From Ochotona curzoniae (lineage: Eukaryota > Chordata > Mammalia > Lagomorpha > Ochotonidae), in assembly GCF_017591425.1 (NCBI RefSeq), contig NW_024466512.1:22187501-22251500 (forward strand): a DNA stretch of 64,000 bases, given 5' to 3'. Position numbers and translations under genes: made by a program. The notes below the pieces were generated by a model, which made no database searches, was not told where the DNA came from, and saw nothing but the letters and a program-made list of their open reading frames with translations. Below are positions 53,425 through 64,000 of this stretch, in pieces (position 1 is the stretch's first letter; the number at the start of each line of letters is the position of its first letter).

Positions 53425-53695
53425 TAGAGGCTGACACCATGGCACAACCTTTGAAGCCAGTATCTGTTATGGGCATTCGTTTGTGTACTGGGTGCTCCAC
53501 TTCCAATCCAGCTCCCTGCTGATGCACCTGGGAAAAGGAGCAGAAGATGGCTCAAGTGCTTGAGCACCTACCCCCATGTGGAACAGCTGGAGTTCCTGGC
53601 TCCTGGCTTCAGCCTAGCCCAGCCCTAGACACTGCTGGGAAGTGAACCTGTGGATAGAAGCACTCACTTTCTCTCAAGAAGGGAGGTTGGGGGAT
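53425..53695 (+). repeat. C-type SINE, old subtype
   Basis: Head gaggctgacaccatggcaca, body cagctccctgctgatgcacc and ctcctggcttcagcc; tail degraded. Confidence 0.78.
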
Positions 53696-53699
53696 TAAA

Positions 53700-55000
53700 A
53701 ACAATTTAAACAAGATTTTGAATGCCTGTAGGATGATGAAAGATTTATCATAAGGGTCCTGTATTGTTGTGACTCAGGTTTCTCATGCCAGGGAATGGTG
53801 TTCTTCTGTACCTAATACTCAAGAACAATCAGAGGAGAATTTCCAAACAACAGATCACTTCTGACTCCAAGAGATGGAGGAAAGACCGTCTTGTGTGGCT
53901 TTCTCTCCTTGACTTCTATTGCCAATAAAAGGCTCACCCCTCCCGCCTATCTCTCGGTGGAGTGAATCCCAGGCGAATGAAGACAGCACGGCATCATTGG
54001 TTCCTAAAGAGATGAATAGTACAGCACTTATTCATTTAGGGCCCAAGGTAGAAGAGAGGGAAGAAGTGGCGATTTAGAAGCTAGAAAGAGAAACTCAGTT
54101 CTTCCTGGCCCTGTGATCTTTAGTGTAGATCTCCAAGGCAGCCAGGAAAGGATGTATGCCTTTCTCTTAACAAAAGAGAGATATTTGAATCCCAGTGTAT
54201 TCAGAACCTGTCAAACACCAACATCCTTCATGATGTTGGGTTTTGTCGTGCCATCCCCTTGCCAGCCACAGGACAGCACAGAGGGGAAGCTGCTGCCGGC
54301 TCATGTGGAGCCCCTCATCACTGCACAGTTTTATTGCCACCGGCTTCCTCTCTGCAAAAAACAGTGAAGTCAACTTTCAGAGGTTAGAAACTTTTGCAGG
54401 CTGAATTCTGGCAACTGAAAGGCATTGATTCAAGAACCTGGAAGGCACCAGGCAGAGATTCAGGAGGTAAGAGGTGGCCCACACTGAGAGGCAAGCATGC
54501 ACGCTTCCCATGTTGCTCCTACGACATCGATATCACCGCCAAGAGGACCCGCGCAGGACCCGTGAGCCAACAGGGGTGTAAGCCTCTGCATGCAGAGCAT
54601 TCTGAATGGCTTCACCAGTGTACAGGTGACACCTGAAGAGCAGGAAAAACAGACCCACCTCTGGCCAGAGCCACATATTCATCTGCAACACTACTGTCAA
54701 TAATGGAAAACATATAGACTGCACGAAGTTTTCCCATTACTAGGCCCAGAGTAATTTGCCCAGCAGTATTCTCTGCATGAGCCCCTTAGTAGGGGAACAG
54801 CAGTAGGGAATGGGGTCTGTGTGGGGAATAATCAATAGAATGCCAAGCCCTGCAGCAGTACCGGTGGACAAACACTGAACAGAGACAGACTCTGCAACCG
54901 TGAGCCAGCAAGGCCACTGCTTTCTCACAAACAACCAAATGCACAGTAACAGAAGCAAACAGCTGCATGGCACAACACATTCATTACAACCCAGGTGCCA
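53700..55000. other. PAX2 intron, nothing recognised
   Basis: Unique DNA with no exon or repeat that I can name. Confidence 0.4.
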
Positions 55001-55004
55001 GAGG

Positions 55005-55232
55005 CCAGCAGGATGGCTCCATTGGCTAATCCTTTACCTATAAGTGCCAGCATCTCATATGGACACCAGTTCATGTCTGGACTGCTCTACTTCCCATCCA
55101 GCTCCCTGGTTATGGCCTGGGAAAGCAGTGGAGGATGGCTGAAAGCCTTAAAATCCTGTACCCATGTGGGAGACCCAGGAGAAGCTCCTGGCTACAAATG
55201 GGCTTGGCTTTGGCCATTAAAATAAATACATT
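55005..55232 (+). repeat. C-type SINE, internally shortened
   Basis: Head gaggccagcaggatggctcc, body ttcccatccagctccctgg; jumps from ttggctttggccatt straight to the A-rich tail. Confidence 0.88.
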
Positions 55233-55233
55233 T

Positions 55234-55562
55234 TGAGCCTGGCACAATGACTTAATTGGCTAATTCTCCCCTTTCCAGCGCTGGCATCCATATGGGCACC
55301 AATTCGTGTCCTGGCTGTTCCACTTCCTATACAACTCCCTGTTTGTGGCCTAGGAAAGCAGTAGAGGATGGTCCAAAACCTTGGGACCTGTGTGGGAGAC
55401 CTGGAAGAAGCTTCTGGCTCCTGGTTTCAGATTGGCTCAGTTTCAGCCATTGCAGCCACTTGGGGAATGAATCAGCAGTTGGAAAGTCTTTCTGTCTCTC
55501 CTCTCTGTAAATCTGCCTTTCCACTAAAAATAAATAAATATTTTTTAAAATAAATCTTTTTA
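55234..55562 (+). repeat. C-type SINE, young subtype
   Basis: Head gagcctggcacaatgactta, body gggagacctggaagaagctt, tail ccactaaaaataaataaata. Lies directly behind the previous copy in the same orientation. Confidence 0.9.
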
Positions 55563-55764
55563 AAAAATAAACTATCTGCCATCCGGCAGAAGGCAGGGAG
55601 TAGTGAAGTCTTTGCTTTGCTCACTGACAATGTCACTACCATGAAAGTAACACCAGATTGAATCCCTCACAGCCCACACCCTGTGTTTTACCACGAGAAG
55701 ATGGGCATTCCGTGTTGGTGGCCTTTTCCAAGATGACACAGGTGGGAAGAGCCTGCCAGGTGGT

Positions 55765-55890
55765 CAGTCCAATTTCCTTATTTCACCGGTGAGACACCGG
55801 AAGCACACAGAGGGGTGAGAGTGGCAGGGGCGTGCTTTCCCATGACTCCACAGCTCATAGATGACAGAGCCAACGCCTGAAGCCTTCTCC
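55765..55890 (-). repeat. MIR SINE fragment
   Basis: tatttcaccggtgagacacc, agaggggtgagagtggc and ccacagctcatagatgacag match antisense MIR. Confidence 0.55.
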
Positions 55891-56149
55891 TGACACTGTG
55901 GAACCAGAGGTGCCCCACTACACCCTACCACCAAAGAGCCAAGGAAAAGAAAAAGAAGCAACCTGACATCTCCTCAGGTCACAGCAAGCGTTCGGATGAG
56001 GCAAGAGAAAAAGGACACAAAGAACGGAACACTGACACGGAAAGGCAGTAGTAAAGCTCGGGGGAGAAAGTTATTTGTCTCCTCTGAGAACGTTGTGCTG
56101 TGCAGAGGCACTTCACGACACAGTAGTAGCCGAGACTCTCAAAGTCCCC

Positions 56150-56290
56150 AGAAGTGTTAGAAGCACTGTACTTGATGAGGATGTCTTCCTTGCTCAACTG
56201 CAGAAGTCCCTGAAGATTCTAAAGCCAATTTCTACAGCAATCACCACCTTGGAATCAGACAGTATGCTTTTGTCAGGCGTTCCTTACCAA
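56150..56290 (+). pseudogene. Possible hAT-transposase-like remnant
   Basis: An open frame spanning 56075-56431 contains LDEDVFLAQLQKSLKILKP followed by ISTAITTLESDSMLLSGV. The pattern 'L...ILKPI..AI..LESD...LS.V' is typical of the catalytic core region of hAT transposases and their domesticated relatives. No BED zinc finger, no dimerisation domain and no terminal inverted repeats were found, so at most this is a decayed fragment in a PAX2 intron. It may be coincidence. Confidence 0.35.
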
Positions 56291-56494
56291 ATGGGCCAGA
56301 GCAAATCAACGGCTCGGGAGGACCCAAATGCAGCAACTCTCCCAAGCGCAGGGAGGAGCCAAGCAGAGGGCTTGATTAATAATTCTGCAAAATGTGGCCA
56401 CCAGATTATCCATCTCCTTGGTCGAGTTTAAGATCCGTGGGCAGAGTTGTGCTTTACCTTGCACCAGGACCAGCTGGTGGGAAGCTTCTACCAG

Positions 56495-56660
56495 ACCCTA
56501 GGCACTGTACTTAATATTGTGAGGGTATTTATTTCATTTAACCTTCCCGTTAGCTCTGTGATGGTGTTCTGTTATTAATCTCCATTTTAGGGTTGAGAAT
56601 TTGTAACTCAGAGGAGTCAAGTCCAAGATTTTACAGCTAGTACATCCCAAAATCTAAAGA
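56495..56660 (-). repeat. MIR SINE
   Basis: ctaggcactgtacttaatat, tttaaccttcccgttagctc, ctccattttagggttgagaa and attttacagctagtacatcc follow antisense MIR. Confidence 0.78.
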
Positions 56661-56724
56661 ACTATGGAACAAATGATACATCTAGGAATGGATTCTGTAA
56701 CATTTTCAGACAAAGCTAGCCCCG

Positions 56725-56965
56725 ATGGGCACTGGACTGAGTGGTGAAGTCACTGGTTGGGAGGCCACATCTCTTGTTAGACGGTCTGAGTTCCACTCCT
56801 GTCTCTGGCTCCCTTACTCCAGCTTCCTGCTAAAAGTAACCCTGGGAGGTATGGGGGATGGCTCCAGTAGTTGGATTCCTACCACCCATGTGGGACACCC
56901 AGATTAAACTGCATTTCTCTTTCCACCTCTCTTTCTCTTTCAGCCTCTCAAATAAATAAAAATTA
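56725..56965 (+). repeat. C-type SINE, old subtype
   Basis: gaagtcactggttgggaggc, ctccagcttcctgctaaaag, and tail cagcctctcaaataaataaa. Confidence 0.65.
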
Positions 56966-56999
56966 GAACACAATACTGTAAACCTAGAAAACAGATAGG

Positions 57000-58900
57000 G
57001 ACTTGGACTAGGAGAGTCACAAGGGATCCTGCAAAGCTTCATCCTTTCTGCGGCGGAGCATCTTGCTGCTTCTTGCTTGTGGCATCCTCAGCTTCCTGCA
57101 TGTCTCACAAAGGAGGGTTCTGAATTGGGTTCACTGAGCCCATAGGACCAAGTGACAGAGTACTTTAGGAGAACAGAGGGAAGCTACACACAATGTGCTC
57201 TATGCATTGTAGATGCATATATTTTGGGTATATAGCTTTTATCATATTCTCAAACTCATGACTCTAAATGGATAAGCACCATTTAGAAAAAAAAAATAAG
57301 AGAATCTCTGATTTGCTGGTGACACTTTGAATCACACCAATAAGCAAGATGATTCGAGAAGCAGTGAGGCAACATCGGAAGCAGCAGAGGGGCTGGCTTT
57401 GGGTATAGGAGAGCATCAGCATTCAGAAGACCAAAGCAGTAATAAAAAGGAAGCTGCCGAAGAAGCAGAAACCACTGCTCGCCTCGGTGCCAACCACAAG
57501 ACTTATTAGACACAGATTTATACAGCAAAAGTGGTATTCACCAAGTTTAGAGTGGCTTTTCCTCAGCATCTTTCTGCAAAAATGAGCACTTTTGCTAACC
57601 ACTTGACACTCAAGAAGACCCTAAGGCCAGAACACATCACTATTGTTTTACTATCTTATCCTCAAGTTTTGTCTGCTTCTCATAAAGTAGTGGAGATAAA
57701 GACGTTAGAGTTCCTCACGTTTGCCTGCGTTTGACACAAGCATTTATAGATGAAGAAGAGGATGGCTATTAAGTTGGCAACTGCCGCCTGCACAAACTGC
57801 ACCTCCACGCCTACTGTGCCAAGATGGCCCCTTGATGATCAATCCAGCTGACGCATGATGCACTAATGCAGCAAACTTCACAGCTATAAAAGGAGCTTTG
57901 AAAGGACAGAAAAAGAGTTCTCTATAGACTGTCTTGTGTCTGATTTCACAGGTTTCCCAATCCTGCCTTTGGGGCAGATGGGCTATGTTAAGTTCCCCAG
58001 CCCTAGATGCTGTCTCTGCCTTGTGCTTGGCTGCTCCTGGTTCCAGTAGAGGGGGCTGTGCCCACAGCTCAGTATGGCCCTTCTCCTAGCTGGTTTTGCC
58101 ACCTACTGACTTTTTGTCCTGGGGTGCTCCTTGCAGGGGTCCTGTCTGGACTTTGCAAGATTTGCACCTTGGTAGCCAACCATGTGGGCATAGGCAGCAT
58201 GCTGTCCCCATCAGCACTATGCAGCCTACTGGCCTAGGAGCTTGCGGGGGTGGCTACTTTTCAACCCAACTGGACTGTGGCTGGGGATGTCAGCTGGGGA
58301 TTTTGGAATAAGACTGGGGGGTGTTGGGAAAATCCCATAGTCCAAGATCTGGGCGGGGGTCTTCCTTCTAGCCTAGTGCCCTCATTTCCAGGAGAGAAAA
58401 CCGAGGTGCTCCCAGGTTGCATCGCCCTGCTGCCTTCTTTGGCTGGAGGCAGGAGTCTGGCTGGCATTAGCACTCTGTGGAGGCTGTGCTCAGAGTGGGC
58501 CAGCTCCTGTGTTGAGTGGGCAGAGGTTAAGCCTGTTTGCACAATCTCCCGATACACCAGGGCCCCCAGTTCCTCTCTGGCTTTATTTTCTTCTCTGAGA
58601 GTATTGGCTGTCGGCTCTAATCCTTCTGAGCGCACGGCGTTTTTCAGGCGCTCTTTGTAAGTGAAACCCTAATCCCAAGGAAAACGGCCACTTAAGCTGC
58701 AGGCGCCTTAGGCTGCTCTCCAAGCCGAGTGGCTGCAGGATTTCCTCTGCCCTGCCCACCAGCCCAGCCACCGCAGGCAGGATTCCTGATGTGACAACCA
58801 CAGAGCTTGCCTCTCCCTTAGTGCTGGGGAAGAAAGCCCTGGCTTGTTTGTCCTGAGGCTAAAGGAGAGTGGCAGAAGGAGGGAGGGACTCTGACCACCA
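57000..58900. other. PAX2 intron, one odd open stretch
   Basis: No PAX2 exon seen. Between 57327 and 57734 two consecutive plus-strand open frames (SRSSEATSEAAEGLALG..., then MSTFANHLTLKKTLRPEHIT...) read like degraded coding sequence, but I recognise no family. It may be a decayed retrocopy. Confidence 0.3.
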
Positions 58901-58904
58901 GGGG

Positions 58905-58906
<2 letters not shown>

Positions 58907-58953
<47 letters not shown>
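58907..58953. repeat. (GT)23 microsatellite
   Basis: Uninterrupted GT array of 47 nt. Confidence 0.95.
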
Positions 58954-58954
<1 letters not shown>

Positions 58955-58959
58955 TCTCC

Positions 58960-61234
58960 TGTTGGGGGTGTGGCTAGCTCTCAGGTCTGGACCTGCTGAC
59001 TGTGAGGCCCCCTGGGCATTTCCAAACCACTTGTCCCAATATGCATCTGTGACATTCAAGGGCACTGGACACTATAAGGGTCTCTGGTCATTCAGGAAAG
59101 GTTGGCTTGACTGACTGTACTAAGCTAACCTTTCCTTAAAAAGCATGTCACATCATGGTGCAAATGAGCTTAGCACTGTGGTCTGCTTTTTGGAGAACTG
59201 CACTTAGGATACCTCCAAATCCCTGGGAACAACACCTACAGCAGCCAGAAGGCTCCCTCCAGCCCAGCTAACCATGGCAGCCATGTCCAGCCTTCTTCAT
59301 CAGGCAGCCCCTGTCAGGCCAGAGTTGGCTCCTGCTCGTACTTGAAATAAACATCACCTGACTTCTTGAAAACATTTTGATTCTGATCCAGACAAGCCTG
59401 TGATCGCTAAGCAAGTTGGTGAGCCTGCCCTGTAGAGGGACAAGTGTCGTCCACTCGGTGCATCCAGCCTTTTGCCTCTCTGGGATGCAGGGCAGAGGCG
59501 AGGGGAAGCAGAACCCTAGGTCAACTAAATTTGAGCTCAGCTTAGATGACCACATAATGACACAGTTGCCAAGATGCCTCCAGATTTTTGCTCCTCAAGA
59601 TTCCTCTCCTCTCTGCACCCCACCAACTTCTACCCGTGACACCTCCCTGCAGTGGACAGCCCCTCGCCTCCAGCATGGCTGGTGGGCACAGGTGTGGCCA
59701 GGGGGTGAGGGCTGCAGACGCAGCTGCTCAGCTGTTCTTCTGCTCACTTTGACCAGACCCTCTAAGCCCTGGCGTGGATCACTGCATCTTCTTTTCAACA
59801 TCCCATCCCTCAAGAGGCTGACTGGATGCAGGACGGGCAGGAGGCCTGTTGCAATGATGGGCTAGGCTGCAGGCCCTGGGCGCCTGCATATCTATCACTG
59901 TCTCATCGCTATGGAAATGCCCCATAATTAAATCAGAGCTGAGGTACCACAGCTTAGAGTCCTTGGGGATGGGGCTGGAGGTCTGAAGGAGGCTTGCTTT
60001 TCTTCTCGGGGCCTTGTCAACCCACAGGGAAGCTCTGGGCCTGTGGGAATGTGGGCAAGCCCTTGGTCTGACTGGGCACAGAGCTCCATGCTGGGCTGCT
60101 GCGCTGTCCAAAGCTGCCCTTGTCTCCTTCATTCTGGGCAGGAGAGGAGCTCTAGTGTCTATGCCTTAAATTCCTGCAGCCCATCAGGGATTTGGGGGTC
60201 CAGACAGGCCTCTGTCAGGTCTCCTCCCCTAGGGACTGGCCAAGGGCTGGGCCATTTGTTTTATGGAAGGAAGCCTGGGAAGGGTGTTGTTAACCACAGG
60301 AAAGAGGCGGTCCCTGGCAGTTCTGGGGACTCCCTAAGGAGGAGGTGGAGGAGGACTTTTCCCAGGGTCCACACCTCCAACTGCCCAGAAACTCCTTCAC
60401 TGACCACCTCAGAGCTGGGCAAAGAAAGTAGAGCTGCTAAACAGCCAGCAACCTCGGCCCCTCAAAGTTGAGCCCACACTGCTCTGCAGGGCCTCCAGGC
60501 CTCCGTGATCAGCCCTGCTGCTCAGCCTTGGACTTCAGCTCACCGACCTGCTCTGCACCTTCTAGCTTGGGCACGTCCCTCCTGGGCAGCACCCTGCCCC
60601 CTCCCTTAAATGGGGCTTCCTCATCTAGGCACCAGGAAGAACTCTCCCAGACTCTGAAACAGAATCACCTCCTGCTACCAGGGCAAGGAAGCCGATAAGG
60701 ATCCTCTGGTCCATCCTGCACCACCTGAGAGCAAGAATTGCTCCTGTGCCCAGCTCTCTACCGTGCAGACGTTAGCTAACAGACTCTAGGAGCTGGGATG
60801 AGCCAGGAACAGCCTCTACTTCCAGAGCTGCCTCACAGGGCTTCTAGACCGCCAAACAATAAATTCCACGGCTGAGCATCATTCTTTGCCCTTTTTGTGC
60901 TCCATTCTCCCAGCAGTGATGGGCGAAGGGCCTGGGGGATCAGGATCTGGGATGAAGTTAAAACCATCCTCATGGCTCTCTGAGGCTGCACATGCTCAGT
61001 AGGCTCACTGAGTACCTGTTCTTGGATTGTTGGGATGCCCACTGACTCACCCCCTGCCATGGTGCACACTCACACAATTGTGTGTCTTCTTAGAGTGAGT
61101 GCATTTTCATCTTTTCCCCTGGGGGAATCCTGTGGTACCCTAGGCTGCAGAACATCCCCCACAGAGGATCTGCTGCTGTTTCTGCTGGCTTTCGGCTTAG
61201 CATGGGTTTTGTCATGTACACACATAACACAATA
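58960..61234. other. PAX2 intron, mostly unrecognised
   Basis: Unique DNA. The patch 59885-59950 (ctcatcgctatggaaatgcc followed by cataattaaatcagagc) may be a small conserved element. No exon seen. Confidence 0.4.
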
Positions 61235-61249
61235 TAAATTTGCACCTGG

Positions 61250-61563
61250 GCTTAGTGCAATGGCTAAATTGGCTAAGCCTCCCCCTTCAAGCACTAGGAT
61301 CCCATATGAGTGCTGTTTTCATGTCCCAGCTGCTTCACTTCCGATACAGGTCCCTGCTTATGGCCTGGGAGAGCAGTAGAGGATGGCTCAAAGCCTTGGG
61401 ACCCTGCACCCATGTGTGAGATCTGGAAGAAGCTCCTGACTTCAGATCAGCTCAGCTCTGGCCGTTGCAGTCATTTGGGGAGCAAATCAGTGGACGAAAG
61501 ATCTGTCTCCTTCTCTCTATGAATCTGCCTTTCACTAAAAATAAATAAATCTTTAAAAAAACC
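61250..61563 (+). repeat. C-type SINE, young subtype, with imperfect target duplication
   Basis: Head cttagtgcaatggctaaatt, tail ttcactaaaaataaataaat. TAAATTTGCACCTGG at 61235-61249 and TAAATTTCTACCTGG at 61564-61578 differ at two bases. Confidence 0.9.
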
Positions 61564-62334
61564 TAAATTTCTACCTGGATCCAGGTTCAGGATGGGGAGG
61601 TCTGTTTCTCCCAGTCTCCCTCCCCTACTTTCCTGGGCCACAGGGATGAGTCTGTGTATGTCCATTTCTGGGCCAGCACCGTCCCTGTTCTGGTCCCAGT
61701 TTTATGCAGACTACTTCTCAGTGACAATTTCCTGCTTCTTGTGGGCTTGAGGTCCTGTTTTCCACCTGTAGTCACAACACTGACATCTCCCAATTAGGGC
61801 TGGCCTCCCGTGTGGCAGCCTCAATCTCCCACAGGTGCAGACCCTTAGTCTACCTGGGCTCTGCTATGGGAAGCTTATCGCTCCTTCATGTGGGCTTGGA
61901 CCTGGCCAAGGGCATTCAGAAATGCCCAGGAGCATCTCTAGCAGCACTGGGAATTCTGGCTGCATCTCTGTAAGTGCCTCTCTCACTATGGACTCCAGCA
62001 GCTGGGCCAAGCACTTGGAGGAAGGGGTGTGGCGGGGACTACTGGGAGAGACACTGTCCTAGCTAGCAGCCATGGGAGCCAAGGGACAAAGGCTGTTCAT
62101 CTCTTCCCTGCTCTAGAGGGTCCTGGGACTTCTGAGGGGGGTGAGGGTACCCCCCATGGGCCTTTGGTTGAAGTAGAAAGGTGATGGGAGCCTGCAGCCA
62201 GCACGCCCCAGTTCTCCCGCTCTCATCTGGCCAGCCCCCTCTCCCTTATCACTTAGGAGAGACTCAGCTGCGTTCCAGACCACCAGCCCAGAGCAGTGGG
62301 CTGGAGAGGAGAGATGCTGCCGAGCCCGAGCAGC

Positions 62335-62490
62335 CTAGCAGCGGAAGGGAGAGTGGGTGATAAATTTAAATAACCAGCTTGACTTGGCAGCTTGCTGAGT
62401 TGTGATGCAGTGAAATTAAAATCTCGACAGAACTCACAAACGCCACCCAGAAAAATCCGTCTCCCTCCTTGGTTTCAGGGGCGGAAGGCG
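62335..62490. promoter_or_regulatory. Candidate conserved intronic element
   Basis: ggtgataaatttaaataacc, gttgtgatgcagtgaaatta and aaatctcgacagaactcac, then aaaaatccgtctccctcc, in PAX2 intronic DNA free of repeats. Confidence 0.4.
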
Positions 62491-63179
62491 AGGAACAGAG
62501 CCTATCGGGCTGAGCCTGGGCCTGTGGCAGCCACCTTTGCTTGCAATGTGATTAGCTGTGTCCTGGCCTGCTGAGCCTCCCTTGCTCCTCCACACAATAG
62601 GCCAGGCGCCGCTCTCCTCTCAGCCCTGACCTTGTGGAACAGCTGCATCAAGTGGCTGGTGAAGTTTGCAATCAGTTTCCAGGGCCAGGAGGTGGCAGGA
62701 ATCTCAATAAGGCCCCCAGCTCTTCAAGCGGGGACAAGGGTTTCCAGGCCAGCTTTCTCAGGACCCAACCCTTAGGGCATGCAGCCTGGCTATCCCCACA
62801 GGTGCCCGTGGGTGGGGAGTGAGGGGAGCCCTCGGCCCGCAGGGTGTACCCTGACCAGGCTCTGCCCTCATCTGTAGCACACACCTGTTCAGTCACCTAC
62901 CTGCCTGAAAGCCTCTACTTCCTCCATCAGGGCATCGGAGCCCTTTGTATTACCAACCACACAAGCTCTTGAAGACTGTGATAGCAACTCCTACCAACAC
63001 CATCAACCCAAGCCCTTCCCTCACAGATGCCACCGTCTTTCTAGAACTCAGAGTTCAGGTCCTCTGAATCTGTTCTGGCCTCTCCATTCCCTGCTACCTG
63101 CAGGCCCATGGGTTTGACCCACTCCTGAGGGCTCTGGGAAATGACCGGTTTCTCACCTTGACAGTACTTCCAGCAAATT

Positions 63180-63610
63180 CTGTTTGTCCCCATGATAAAC
63201 ATATCATGAATCATTCATCTTTAATAGATTATGCAAATTAGGAGGACATAAAATCAACAAAGATCAATAGCTGCAGCCGTTTAATTGCCAGCAAAAACAT
63301 TTTAAGAATGAGCGTAATTGGCAGCCCTTTCTCGGGTAATGGCGCTATTAATCCAAACACTGGATCTTGGCCTCAATGTGGAAAACATCACTCCCTGCCC
63401 CCACTCTGCTGCCCCTCCCCCACCTCACCACACACTTCTCTCTTTTTGGTAATTTCCAGTTTCTGAGCGAGTTTCCCCGTCATTACCACTGGTGAACAGC
63501 TCCGAATGTTAATGGTTCTGCTTTTGTTACTCTTCGCTTGATTGAAATGTCGCATACAGATTGAGACGTTAGTGCTAACTTGCCACCTGGGAATGTCAAG
63601 CTGGGTCTGA
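63180..63610. promoter_or_regulatory. Candidate PAX2 intronic enhancer with octamer
   Basis: Over 400 nt of repeat-free, homeobox-rich DNA: aacatatcatgaatcattc, ATGCAAATTA at 63231-63240, atagctgcagccgtttaatt, gagcgtaattggcagccc and gtaatggcgctattaatcc, then a second half with ccgaatgttaatggttctgc and attgaaatgtcgcatacag. CpGs are retained. The long uninterrupted extent makes it the best intronic regulatory candidate in the window; tissue and activity are unknown. Confidence 0.5.
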
Positions 63611-64000
63611 AATGAACTTTTCTCACACTTGGATCCAGATGGATCAGCCGGAGATGTTCCCAGGCTGAGCTGGGACCGTTCCAGGGCCATGGGGGGAGGG
63701 GATGGGAGAGAAGTGGGTAGGGGGTTGTGCAAGGTGGAGGCACATTTTGGTCAGGGCCCAGGGTCTCCTGCAGTGGCAACCGGATCCGAAGGTCAGGGTA
63801 TCCACTCCAGGAAGTCCCCAAGCATGGGGCAGCACAGCTGGGTCAGAGAAAAGGCTGCTGGCTTTGTGTTTTCCCCAGTGGCCCAGGGCCACTGTGGGAG
63901 CTGACCACTAGGCTTCTCAGTGGCCAGGACAGAGACAGCCTGGCCACATATCAAGCAGTTCAAGGAGCTTCTGCATGTGGTTGCAGAGGGCTGCTGCCAA

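Overview
The window is mammalian genomic DNA, almost certainly from a lagomorph. It is scattered with about 35 copies of a tRNA-derived C-type SINE (box-like start, 'cactgtgctgggccc' on one strand, 'aagatttatttatttttattgg' at the tail). From memory the variant looks closer to pika than to rabbit. Ancient MIR, L2-like, MaLR and L1 fragments are also present. There is no bacterial, viral or plasmid gene organisation.

The only protein-coding gene I can support is PAX2, on the minus strand, represented by its 3' end. Three coding exons are visible with clean splice sites: 50640-50741 (starts GRDMASTT), 48450-48536 (contains [20 protein letters not shown]) and a terminal exon from 48029. The terminal exon can be read in two frames through two acceptors 19 nt apart. 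One gives the SSPYYYS...AYDRH end, the other the MTATSYRGDH...LHIVPV end. The 3' UTR runs about 2.2 kb through a CpG island to three AATAAA signals near 45.8 kb. A damaged trace of the alternatively spliced cassette exon known from human PAX2 lies at about 50.4 kb. The paired domain, octapeptide and partial homeodomain exons are not here and must lie beyond base 64000.

Layout. 1-20 kb: GC-rich single-copy DNA downstream of PAX2, few SINEs, with several AT-rich, TAAT-rich islands that look like conserved non-coding elements. 20-36 kb: AT-rich block packed with SINEs and old L1, including a 5'-truncated L1 with a perfect 15-nt target duplication. 36-45 kb: mixed unique DNA, L2-like copies and more candidate conserved elements. 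45.8-50.7 kb: PAX2 3' exons and 3' UTR. 50.7-64 kb: PAX2 intron with SINEs, a weak hAT-transposase-like fragment, and strong candidate conserved elements at 62.3 and 63.2-63.6 kb.

No new protein system was found. The most interesting signals are the dual-frame PAX2 terminal exon with its long U-rich tract, the decayed cassette exon, and candidate regulatory elements sharing an octamer/homeobox composite.
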